Assembly: GCF_014356525.2 (NCBI RefSeq)
Contig: NC_052505.1
Location: forward strand, 48,624,906 to 48,688,905
Direction of reading: 5' to 3'
Origin: Nilaparvata lugens
Taxonomy: Eukaryota > Arthropoda > Insecta > Hemiptera > Delphacidae
Length of the DNA stretch: 64,000 bases
The position numbers and the translations under genes were made by a program. The notes beneath the pieces are model-generated. The model searched no databases and was not told where the DNA came from. It saw nothing but the letters and a program-made list of their open reading frames with translations. How positions within the stretch are numbered: the stretch's first letter is position 1; each line of letters opens with the position of its first letter. Positions 55,477-64,000 of this stretch are shown piece by piece.

Positions 55477-57128
55477 TGGAGGATTCCTGCCATCGTTATC
55501 AGCATGTATTGTGGAGATTTTCGCTGGAGGATCCAATCGAAATTTATCAGCTCAATTGTGTTGTTTTTGGTGTTTCAAGCTCTCCATATTTGGCACTTCA
55601 CACCATCCACCAGCTTGTAGAGGAGGATGGAAATCGTTTTCCAGCAGCCAAGGCGAGAATACCAGGAGACATGTTCATGGATGACTTAGTCACATCTGTC
55701 GCCACAGAGTCAGAGGCTGCGGAGCTGTGTCGTCAGTCCTAGCAGCTGCTTGAGGAAGGAGGTTTCTCGCTCACAAAGTGGACTTCAAATTCACCATCAA
55801 TGTTGGAGAAATTCTCGGAGGAAGAGAAATCGTTTTCATACAAGGATTTCGAAGCAGACAACTCCTTGGCTATCTTGGGATTGAATTGGCAACCTAGTAC
55901 TGATCTGTTTCAGTTTTCAGTCAAGAGTGGTGAGGTCGTCGCTACTAAGCGTTCTATTCTGTCAGTGATGGCTCATATCTATGATCCACTTGGTCTCTTG
56001 TCACCATTTACATTATTTCTAAAGTGTCTTGTCCAGAAACTGTGGAAATTAGGAGTGGATTGGGACGAGAAGCCGCCTGAATCTATATGCACTCTTTGGG
56101 AGAATTGTCAAAAAGAGTTGCCTCCATTGTTGAAATTCGCTGTTCCACGTCACATTGGTTTGTTTCAGGATTCTCACATCAGTTTGATTGGTTTTTGTGA
56201 CGCATCATTATCTGGTTATGGTGCAGTTATCTATGTGAAGTCGCAGAAGGAGAGCGAGGAGACAAGAGTTGTATTATTGTGTTCAAAGTCCAAGGTAGCA
56301 CCATCTAAAGTTGTTTCAATACCTTGTTTGGAGCTGTGTGCGGCACTCTTGTTGGCAGAACTCATGAATTCAGTAGTCGCTATTATTAGTGAACGTTGTC
56401 ATGTGTCTCGTATTGTCGCACTCTTTGACTCTACAGTCACCTTGTGTTGGATAAATGCTTCATCCGCGAAATGGCAAACTTTTGTTGGTAATCGCATCGC
56501 AAAAATACAGGATTCTTGTATACAGGGGTGGATGCATGTTGCCGGAATTGAAAATCCCGCTGACTGTTTGTCTAGAGGTTTATCACCAGTTGAGCTTGTG
56601 AACTTTCCGTTGTGGCTCTCAGGTCCATCATGGATAGCAGAGGACAAATGCGATTGGCCCGTTGGAACTCAAATGGAAGAGATAGTGGATCCACCGGAGG
56701 CAAAAAAACCGTCAGTGTTGACAGTCACAAAATCTCCTGATTGTAACAGCAATGCAATATATTCATTGATTGATCGTTGTTCGGATTATGGTCGTCTTTT
56801 GAGAATTGTAATTCTTGTTCTCAAATTCTTACGAATCTTACCCCAATCAAAAGAATCAGATTTTGATGTTGCTGAGAGGTATCTATGTAAAGTGGTACAG
56901 AAGATACATTTTTCATCTGAATTTGTGCAATTAGAGAAGGGAGAAGATTGTTCTATGTGCCTACGTCGCCTGTCTCCATCCATTGATAGAGGTGTGATTC
57001 GCATCGGCGGTCGTTTGTCTCATGCGGGACTTGAATTTGAGACTTGTCATCAGATGATCTTACCAAAATCAAATGCTTTCGTATCAATGTTGATTGATTA
57101 TCATCACAAGAAGAATTGTCATGCGTGA
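55440..57128 (+). pseudogene. BEL/Pao pol: RT palm, RNase H and integrase N-terminus
   Basis: After a frameshift near 55,440-55,476: YQHVLWRF, VVFGVSSSPYLALHTIHQL and GDMFMDDLVTSVA (RT YxDD-type box intact as MDD). A TAG at 55,740-55,742 follows, and then the same frame onward through AILGLNWQPSTDLFQF. SVMAHIYDPLGLLSPF (BEL/Pao hallmark), LIGFCDASLSGYGAVIY (RNase H first Asp), IPCLELCAALLLAELM (Glu), IVALFDSTVTLCWI (Asp) and HVAGIENPADCLSRGL come next. The integrase N-terminal side, GGRLSHAGL and LIDYHHKKNCHA, leads to a TGA at 57,126-57,128. RNase H residues appear intact. Confidence 0.88.
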
Positions 57129-58188
57129 CCTTTGTTATTGTTGCCTTGATCAGACAGAAATTCTGGATACTGTCTGCTCGCTCTATTATTTGTATTTGTG
57201 TCTTCAAGTTCAATAGTTGTTTCCGTATTCGACCTAGTAATAATGCAATTATTCCGAAAATGGGTGACCTGCCTGCTTGTCGAGTGTCAAAATGCAAACC
57301 ATTTGAAAATTGTGGTGTGGATTATACTGGTCCTCTGTGTATTACTATGACGAGATGTCGTAATCCTTGTGTTTTGAAAGCCTACATTTGTCTGTTTGTG
57401 TGTATGGCAACAAAGGCGGTACATATTGAGTTGGTATCGGATCTATCAACGCCCATGTTTTTAGCTGCTTTTCGTTGTTTTTTGTCACGTCGTGAACCCT
57501 GTCGTGTGATGTATTCCAATTGTGGTACTAATTCTGTAGGTGCCAAGGAACAGTTGCAAAAAATATCTCAACTTTTGAACTCGTCCGAGTTTCAAACCAC
57601 ATTGACTAGTCAACTCGCCGAACACAGAATAGATTGGAAATTCATTCCCCCTGGTTCGCCGCATTTTGGAGGAGGTCTGTGGGAGGCAAATGTCAAATCT
57701 GAAAAGTTGCATCTGTTCCGAGTAATTGGCAATCAACTTCTCACCTATGAGGAACTGAACACTGTATTGGTGCAGATTGAAGGTGTCCTGAATTCCCGCC
57801 CGCTGTGTGTACTGAGTTTCCCGCTGAGTGTGCACTTTTTGACTCTAAAACCATTGAAATCGTTTCCCATGCGGGACGTGGACAGGGTCCCTGTGAATCG
57901 TCTCACCAGGTATGAATTGTTCAGTCAACTTATTCAATCGTTCTGGAACCAATGGAGAAGAGAGTACCTGCACGAACTTCAAAGTCGTAAAAAATGGTTG
58001 AAATCACCCACTTCTATCAGTGTGGGAAGGGTTGTGGTAGTGGACCAACCAAACACACCTCCATTGCAGTGGCCACTGGACAAGTGTTTCCGGGAAGTTA
58101 CAGTGAGGTTCAAGTGGCGAGTGTTTGCCTAAAAACTGGTATTTATAAAAGACCAGTAACAAAATTATATCCACTCCCAACTCAATAG
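57116..58188 (+). pseudogene. BEL/Pao integrase core and C-terminal DUF5641-like domain
   Basis: Continues after a frameshift at about 57,120: IRQKFWILSARS, then the second zinc pair CVFKFNSC. The core follows: NCGVDYTGPL (first Asp), VCMATKAVHIELVSDLSTP, VMYSNCGTNSVGAKEQL (the second catalytic Asp position carries Asn), FIPPGSPHFGGGLWEANVK (Glu present). Next comes LNSRPL, then FWNQWRREYLHELQSRKKW and RVVVVDQPNTPPLQWPL. A last frameshift near 58,095 separates VQVASVCLKTGIYKRPVTKL and YPLP, ending at 58,186-58,188. Integration activity would be lost through the Asp-to-Asn change alone. Confidence 0.88.
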
Positions 58189-58309
58189 TTATTGTGATTG
58201 TTGCATTTTTTTTCTTTTGTGTTGTTTTTTGGTGTTGGTGTTTTGTTCTTTTTGGCATGTCTGGATTTTTCCTTTCTGTGTTTTTTTCAGTTTTGTAACT
58301 TGGCTGAAA

Positions 58310-58333
58310 AATAGTTTTTCAGAGGCGGGGGTA
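58310..58333 (+). other. Polypurine tract before the 3' LTR
   Basis: 'cagaggcgggggta' directly abuts the TGG of the 3' LTR and fits the plus-strand priming site of LTR retroelements. Confidence 0.6.
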
Positions 58334-58983
58334 TGGTCTGGCCAGAGAATTCGAATTGTAGCGCCAGAATGCCAGACTGTATTTCTGCCAATAGCAGGCT
58401 TGTGTTTGCGTCGGCACAGACCATCCTGCTTGCTTGGCATTCTGGATGTTTTTTGGGAGTCGTCCTTGTCTTGTCTGTCTTGTCTCGTCAGCCCGTTCTG
58501 TTGCAAGAACAAATTTGTGTTTGTCATGTAATTTCGATCGGAAATTTCATGTAAATTGTTTGAGTGTTGTGTGTGTGAATTATGAATATAACAGCGTAAA
58601 TAGTATTGAATTGAATTAATTTGAATTTATAAAGAATCCAGTTTGAGCTTTGTTCGAAACACAGTGTATAACCTGCAAGTTGAACACAGAATCAACGAGA
58701 AGGCAACCCATAAGCAATAACCTGTCTTTTCCCAGATTTCGTCCCACCCTGAACCTGACCAAAACACCTAATAAAGGCTCAAAGGCTTGCAAGTAGTCAA
58801 GAGTGGAATAAATTTGGTGAGGTTTTGGCTCTTTTCATTGTTTATTAATGCAGAGTTTAACTGTACAAATAATCTGGCTCTTAACTTAATTGAAGATTAA
58901 GTTTTTCCCCTTGTTTGTATTTGATTATTTAAATAGTAAATTACAGTACTCTGGTAGCTCTAGCCTGTGCTTTGTTCAGAACA
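58334..58983 (+). repeat. BEL/Pao 3' LTR
   Basis: 650 bp, aligned end to end with the 5' LTR with small indels around 'ataaaggctcaaaggcttgc'. It is followed by the target duplicate CAGTC. Confidence 0.93.
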
Positions 58984-58988
58984 CAGTC

Positions 58989-59486
58989 TGTGATATTTTA
59001 TTTTGATATATTTATTCTTGTTTTTTTTGTGTATGTTTTGTTGCTCTATATATTTTCCATATTCATCTGACTTTTAATATTTATTCGTACAATATATGTA
59101 TCAAATTTTTTATGGTGTACTATTTTTATTTTATTCCCCAATACCACGCAGGACAAATCTCATATCTATTTATTACTTATCAGTATTGAATCATTAAGAG
59201 AGCTACCATCCAATTTCATTAGTAATAGAATAAGCTGGTTTACACAACAATATATTGCATTGTTAATTTAATTCTCTGGAAATAATACATTCCAAAGATT
59301 TCTATTAATTGTTCAAAAACAATAAACTGCAGGAGCTCCTGAGCGAGCCTATAAGGATTTTATCGAAATTGTATTCTAAAAAACCACGACCAGACTTTTA
59401 TATTTTTAGACTCATGCTTTATCGATTGCAGCCAAGCCGAGTCAAATCATTATTCAATTAAAAAATAACGTCAGAATATATATATA

Positions 59487-59519
<33 letters not shown>

Positions 59520-59605
59520 CAGGGTGATTCATAATTATGCTGAGATAATCTAATACGTGATAGTAGAGGTAAAAATAAGAAAAAAGTTCTCATAAACATA
59601 TATCC
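58989..59605. other. Flank with (TA)n and a DNA-transposon terminus
   Basis: (TA)n with a 'tattat' break at 59,478-59,518, then 'tacagggtgattcataatta' (59,518-59,537), resembling the outer terminus of the element that follows. No gene. Confidence 0.5.
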
Positions 59606-59607
59606 AT

Positions 59608-61516
59608 AAACGCTTCATTAGTGAGCTATACAGGGTGAAAGATTTCTCCCAGAATTCAGTTCCTCTGGTGAAATACACCGATGCTGAATTGTTTGGGCAC
59701 TAGTTTTTGAAGAACTTATGATGGATTCATATGGTAAAATATCTGAGAAATTGCATAAAACTAGTCTGGAAGCTGCAGTGAGAGTAGTTTTTGAGAAAAA
59801 AGTTGAAATATGCAAAAAATCTAAGTAGAAAAACACAGACTCCTACGTTTGATGCACAATAACTTTCTTTAATGACCAGTAAACAAATAATTTTTCGCAA
59901 TAAAAATTGTAGAGAATTTAATTTTGAAAAGAATGACGTAAGCTTTGTAAACTAAATTTGAAAATAAGTTTAATAAAATGTGTTCTTATGTAGAACATTA
60001 CACCACAAAAATTTGCTGTTTTATGAGGAGAGAACTAATAACTCATAGTTTGTAGCTGATTGCAAATAAAACATGGATTCTAATAACAGCTGTTCCAAAA
60101 CAGCTGATTTATTTTGTTTTAAATAAGAAAATATTCAAAAGAAATTATCAGCTGGAAATTATTTTCAGAAATATTTTAGCTCACTGTTGAACAAAAATAC
60201 AAACTGTAAGTTAGACCTACTGTAACCGCGCTGTGTTTTTTGTTTAATCTATTAACCAGCTATTTGTAACCATTTCACTATGCTTTTGTGTTAAGTGTTA
60301 ACTTTTTAAAAAATGGCAGGTAATTTCAGACATTATTCATACTTCGAATTAGCTGACATGCATTCAATGTATGGAATGGGACACTACTGTAATAGTACTG
60401 AAGCAAGACGTTTGTATCAAGAGAACTTTCCTAACTGAGTATGTACAAGTTCAAGGTTTTTTGCCAGTATTCATCAACGTCTGTCTGAAACAGATTCATT
60501 GATATCCAAAGAGCACATTTATGCAGGCACACCCCGATCTACTTTGACTGTTGAGTTAGAAGAACAAGTTCTTAATGAAATTTATGAACATTCAGAGAAG
60601 AGAACGAGAGAATTGTCAGTACAGTTTAATGTCAATCAATCTATTATTTGGAGGATACTGAAAGAGCAACAACTGCCACCTCCAGAAAGTCCATACTCTA
60701 TTGCCACGAGACTGTATTCCCCGTGCTGGTATTTGCTGATGGTTTTGAGTAAAACTTGTTTACCCAAACTTTTTAACAACCGATTTATTTACCGACGAGG
60801 CACACTTTACAAGCTATCGTTAACGTCCACAACCAACATATTTGAGCAGCTAAGCTTCCTCATGGCATCAATCCTATTCCACAACATCAGTTTTCAGTAA
60901 ACATTTGGGCAGGAATCATAGGAGATCATCTACTTCTGTTCGAGCTTCCTCCCAGGCTTAATGGCATAATCTACTAGTCTTTTGGTATAAGTTTAATGTC
61001 ATTTAGATATGCCACTTTCATATAAAGAAAAACTTTTCATAAAAAACCGAATATTTTATTTGCAATCAGCTACAACTTTTCAGTTATTAGTTCTCTCCTC
61101 ATAGAACAGCAAATTTTTGTGGTGTAATGTACTGCATAAGAATACATTTTATTCAACTTTTATTCAAATTTAGTCCACACAGCTAACATCATTCTTTTCA
61201 GAATTAAATTCTCTACAATTTTTATTGCGAAAAATTATTTGTTCACTGGTCATTAAAGAAAGTTATTGGGCATCAAACGTAGAAGTCTGTGTTTTTCTAC
61301 TTAGATTTTTTGCATATTTCAATTTTTTTCTCAAAACTACTCACACTACAGCTTTCAGACTAGTTTTATTCAATTTTTCAGATATTTTTTCATATGAATC
61401 CAGCATAAGTTCTTCAAAAACTAGTGCCTAAACAATTCAGCATCTGTGTATTCCACCAGAGGAACTGAATTCCGGGCGAAATCTTTCAACCTGTATAGCT
61501 CGCTAATGAAGCGTTT
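59608..61516 (+). mobile_element. Foldback mariner-like element with 463-bp inverted arms
   Basis: The left arm 59,608-60,070 and right arm 61,054-61,516 are inverted copies of equal length. Landmarks are 'aaacgcttcattag', 'cagttcctctggtg', 'tttgcatatttcaa' (inverse in left), 'gaaaaattatttgttcactg' (right), 'acattacaccacaaaaattt' and 'gaggagagaactaataactc'. The interior (60,071-61,053) holds a decayed transposase. The outer terminus 'cagggtgattcata' is seen only on the left (59,520), so the right end is truncated or replaced beyond 61,516. Confidence 0.85.
60313..60985 (+). pseudogene. Mariner-like (HTH-DDE) transposase, decayed
   Basis: ATG at 60,313 reads MAGNFRHYSYFELADMHSMY, then GMGHYCNSTEARRLYQENFP. 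One in-frame TGA (60,436-60,438) follows, and then the same frame to FFASIHQRLSETDSLISKEH, YAGTPRSTLTVELEEQVL, RELSVQFNVNQSIIWRILKE, up to QQLPPPES. That is the full N-terminal helix-turn-helix region. A deletion then removes part of the linker. The catalytic start is visible in other frames only: FTDEAHFTSY (first Asp) near 60,790 and GINPIPQHQFSVNIWAGII near 60,860-60,920. The C-terminal half with the remaining acidic residues is absent; the 36.4-36.8-kb fragment supplies the homologous part. Confidence 0.82.
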
Positions 61517-61942
61517 CGACCTTCGTTTTCGAGATATATCGATTTTTCGATATTTTTCAAGTAGGGGTTCTCCCAGTCATTAAATCGTCAATATTTTAAG
61601 AACCATTGGTCTTAAGTGAATTTTAAGGACATCGTTGAAAATAAGACAAAATTTCACATTGATTTGAGGTATGAGACATGCCAAAGTCGATCATTGAGTA
61701 GTATTTTTTAGCGGTCAAAGTTGAAGAAGAGTGATTTTTGAAGTTTTTTTGAAATCTTCAGACACATTTTTCTCGATTTTTTTTCAAGGGTATGAAATAA
61801 TTTTTATAGCGCGAAAACTTCTGTTTTTCATTATCTTTCAAATGAGACCAAATACAGGTGTCTAGCTCAAATCCTCAATCAGAATTTCAGTTTACATTCT
61901 ATTTTTTAATTAAAAACGAGACTTATCTTGTTCTAGTGTGAA
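61517..61942. other. Non-coding spacer, nothing recognised
   Basis: Contains 'cgttttcgagatatatcgat' next to the foldback arm, which may be the start of a further repeat. No frame. Confidence 0.4.
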
Positions 61943-62092
61943 TAAATAAATAAATAAATAAATGAAGCCTTTATTTTTGTCCAAAACACACATAAGTTAC
62001 ATTACTGAAGTACTTCAAAATACTTTTGAAATCAATTTCATTTAAAACAATCAATAGTCTTTTTTTATGCTTTGTTTTGGAAACTAAGCCCG

Positions 62093-62548
62093 TCACCGAG
62101 CGTAGGCCTCCCCCAGGTTGATCCATCTCTGTCGATCTCTGGCTGCTTCCATCCAGTTGACTCCTGCTATTCCGACGATGTCATCCTTCCATCTCACTCT
62201 TGGCCTGCCGACGTTCCTCTTCCTCCACGATGGCTCCCATTCAGTCACTTTCTTCGTCCATCTTCCGTCTTGTAGTCGCGAAACGTGTCCTGCCCATTTC
62301 CACTTCAATCTTCTTACAGTTACAATGACGTCTTCCAACTTGATTTTGCTCTTGATGGTTGAAGTGCGAATTCTTTGCATACGGTGAATGTTCAGAATGC
62401 TTCTTTCCATAGCCAGTTGGGTTTTACGAATAGAGTCTATAGTGCTAGCTCTACAGGCCCAGGTTTGTGCGCCGTACGTAAGAGTGGGGAACACACACGA
62501 TCTAAGAACTTTGGTTTTGGATGATAAGCTGACTTCTTTATTTTTCAT
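62093..62548 (-). pseudogene. RTE-like ORF C-terminal domain
   Basis: 151 codons: KTKVLRSCVFPTLTYGAQTW, RTSTIKSKIKLEDVIVTVRR, KWKWAGHVSRLQDGRWTKKV, KRNVGRPRVRWKDDI, then WINLGEAYAR and stop. The GHVxRxxDxRW...GRPxxRWxDDI...W block is the characteristic C-terminus of RTE-type LINE proteins, often annotated as craniofacial-development-protein-2-like. It joins the RT by a frameshift at about 62,546. Confidence 0.85.
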
Positions 62549-63117
62549 GATGCATTGAGCGACCAGAACTTGTTCCAGGCAGCTGTTCGTCTTCGTTTGA
62601 GCTCTTTTTCCTCTCTTTTATCGAATGAGAAACACTGACCAAGATAGACTATTTCCTGCGTCCAATTTAAAGCCTTTCCATCCAGCTCAATTATTCCTGG
62701 GGCCGCATTTGTCATGAGGTTGGTCTTTTCAGGATTGATTTCAAGCCCAGCTTTCTTACTTGCCTCTGCCAGCTCTAATATCATATTTTTCAGTTCCTGT
62801 AGTGACTTTCCTATCAACACCACGTCATCTGCAAGTCTCAGGTGGCTCAGGTGCTCCCCTCTTATTGAGATACCTCTTCTTTCCCATTCCAGCTGTTTGA
62901 ACACCTCCTGGAGAGCTGAATTGAAGAAAATCGGTGATAAGGGATCGCCCTGCTTGACTCCTCTACTCAGTTTGAAATACCTTCCTGCTCTCTCAAGACG
63001 AATTCTCGCAGCACTACTCTCATAATAATTCTTGAGAATGTTCAAATAGACTTCAGGCACTCCCTGCTCACGAAGAGACTTGAACAAAAAGCCATGATTC
63101 AAACTGTCAAAAGCTTT
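62545..63117 (-). pseudogene. RTE-like reverse transcriptase, palm and thumb
   Basis: Resumes on the far side of the insert with [20 protein letters not shown], then [38 protein letters not shown] (catalytic Asp pair intact), [13 protein letters not shown] and [19 protein letters not shown]. The frame ends at 62,545, where one frameshift leads into the C-terminal piece. Apart from the insertion and this shift the RT is well conserved. Confidence 0.87.
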
Positions 63118-63136
63118 ATGTATGTGTGTATGTGTA

Positions 63137-63221
<85 letters not shown>

Positions 63222-63488
63222 TGTATATATGTGTGTATGTGTATATATGTATATATATATATATGTATATATGTATGTATGTATATATGTGTGTATATTG
63301 TATATTATATATTTTTCTCTCTTTCGTTTTCGTTTTCAATAAATATTGTTTTTTTCTGTCTCTCTGATGCTCCTCCATGCGGACGTGACTTAGTCACTTG
63401 CATGGTAGAATATTTCTGTATATTATGTGAAATTTCTGCAAGTGCAATTTTGTAATTATTTTGTTTTTTTATACGGAAATAAAGCTTT
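63110..63488 (-). mobile_element. 363-bp nested insertion with 8-bp target duplication in RT motif A
   Basis: The insert 63,118-63,480 is flanked by 'aaagcttt' at 63,110-63,117 and 63,481-63,488. On the minus strand it starts 'atttccgtataaaaaaac', contains 'ggaggagcatcagagagaca' and ends in TA/TGTA-rich microsatellite (63,300-63,118). A body followed by a simple-repeat tail and an 8-bp duplication suggests a short retroposon (SINE-like or truncated LINE). Long open frames through the TA/TATG run on both strands are artefacts. Confidence 0.7.
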
Positions 63489-64000
63489 CTTATAATCTAT
63501 AAAGGCCATATAAATCTTAATTCGATATTCAGAACACTTTTCGATCAATTGGTTTATTATATGTAAATTATCAACTGTTGAGAATCCTCTTCTGAAACCA
63601 GCTTGCTCATTTGGTTGATGAATTATAAGGATTGGCTGAATACGATTTGACATGGCTTTCATAAATAACTTTCCAATGCATGATGTAATACTTATTGGGC
63701 GATAGTTATTTATGTTATAAATGTCACCTTTTTTGAATAGAAGAATTATATCTGCTAATTTCCACTGGTATGGAACCAGTTGCTCTTTAAGTATTTTATT
63801 GAAACAATCAACAAGCGCTCTCAAAATGTTTGCCGAGATAGCTTTTATCATCTCATTAGAAATATTATCTATTCCAGCCATCTTATTATTTTTCAATCCC
63901 TTTATAATATCAGACAATTCTTGTTCATGGAAATCGGGTAATTCTTCTTGTGCAGCTGTGACCGTAGTATATGTATCTATACCATTCGAACTTTTGAATA
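63475..64000 (-). pseudogene. RTE-like reverse transcriptase, N-terminal part (split by insertion)
   Basis: The open minus-strand frame from the window edge carries QEELPDFHEQELSDIIKGLK, MAGIDNISNEMIKAIS, LVPYQWKLADIILLFKKGD, NNYRPISITSCIGKLFMKAM and NEQAGFRRGFSTVDNLHIIN. It reaches the catalytic motif A Asp in MAFIDYKKA, where the reading is cut by the 363-bp insert at 63,118-63,480. No stop or frameshift occurs before the insertion, so this part is young. The RT would act by target-primed reverse transcription. Confidence 0.85.

Larger units (their letters stand above)
52333..58988 (+). mobile_element. BEL/Pao LTR retrotransposon, full structure, coding region dead
   Basis: LTRs at 52,338-52,979 and 58,334-58,983 both start TGGTCTGGCCAG and end TTCAGAACA. 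The flanking 5-bp duplication CAGTC is at 52,333-52,337 and 58,984-58,988. Between them lie gag (with CCHC knuckle), RT with FMDDLV, RNase H, integrase and a C-terminal DUF5641-like end, all plus strand, in BEL/Pao order. A purine-rich 'agaggcgggggta' directly precedes the 3' LTR (polypurine tract). The element is about 6.65 kb. LTRs differ at roughly 5% of positions by eye, so insertion is not ancient, yet the coding region has at least three in-frame stops, three frameshifts, a protease deletion and substituted catalytic residues. Confidence 0.93.
61943..64000 (-). mobile_element. RTE-like non-LTR retrotransposon, runs past the right edge
   Basis: The minus-strand element ends in a (TTTA)n tail (61,966-61,943) after 'aaaataaaggcttcat', a tail style typical of RTE-type LINEs. 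The coding order on the minus strand is RT fingers (64,000-63,475), a nested insertion (63,480-63,118), RT palm (63,117-62,545) and C-terminal domain (62,548-62,093). The frame is open to the window edge, so the upstream endonuclease probably lies outside. Confidence 0.82.

Noticed and set aside
63094..63455. Open frames rich in Tyr-Ile on both strands
   Set aside because: Created by the TA/TATG microsatellite tail of the nested insertion.
1..64000. A previously undescribed defence, toxin or biosynthetic system
   Set aside because: No gene cluster, operon-like layout or enzyme set beyond transposon functions is visible; all recognised proteins belong to known mobile-element families.

Overview
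The window is AT-rich, intron/intergene-like eukaryotic DNA from an insect nuclear genome. It has no prokaryotic gene layout, no long host ORF, many microsatellites, one 100-N assembly gap (35,489-35,588), and a dense load of arthropod-type transposable elements. The combination of repeats (a GT-microsatellite-seeded family, arrow-like foldback MITEs, CR1/Jockey-group LINEs, BEL/Pao, Helitrons and a tRNA-type SINE) resembles hemipteran genomes; a delphacid planthopper is my best guess. That is inference from remembered repeat style, not a database match.

Layout. 1-15.5 kb: non-coding sequence with dispersed repeats. Family A occurs at 3.2 and 11.7 kb and carries a GT microsatellite, family B at 3.9 kb has long inverted arms, and there is a foldback MITE at 5.9 kb. 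15.56-19.76 kb (minus): a near full-length but decayed LINE whose ORF1 has a PHD-type zinc finger, a coiled coil and an SGNH-esterase domain. 20-26.6 kb: non-coding, with short tandem arrays, a foldback MITE at 22.7 kb and a possible minus-strand exon at 25.6 kb. 26.6-32.4 kb: three Helitron-like units, namely a plus element with both ends visible (26,613-29,956), a 689-bp minus element (30,071-30,759) and a third 5' end that runs into a degenerate tandem array. 32.6-33.9 kb: a family B copy split by a 705-bp Gypsy-type solo LTR with target duplication. 35.2-37.9 kb: a MITE, the gap, a LINE 3' fragment, two half mariner-like transposases head to head, and a nested foldback MITE. 40.3-46.1 kb (plus): a second LINE (ORF1, endonuclease, reverse transcriptase) with frameshifts and a damaged RT active site. 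49.5-51.1 kb: a tRNA-derived SINE, a foldback, and a piggyBac-like 5' end with a spliced N-terminal exon. 52,338-58,983: a complete-length BEL/Pao LTR retrotransposon with 5-bp target duplication and a many-times-broken gag-pol. 59.6-61.5 kb: a foldback mariner-like element with two 463-bp inverted arms. 61.94 kb to the right edge (minus): an RTE-like LINE, fairly intact, interrupted in RT motif A by a 363-bp insertion with an 8-bp target duplication.

Functionally, almost everything recognisable is selfish DNA. The elements encode self-copying machinery (RT, endonuclease, integrase, DDE transposase), nearly all of it inactivated by stops, frameshifts, deletions or nested insertion. I found no convincing host gene, rRNA, tRNA gene or CRISPR array, and no evidence for a new defence or biosynthetic system. 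The most informative material is the nesting and mechanism record: an empty-site paralogue of the solo LTR, microsatellite growth at fixed points of repeat families, Helitron-end-derived tandem repeats, and long-arm foldback formation.
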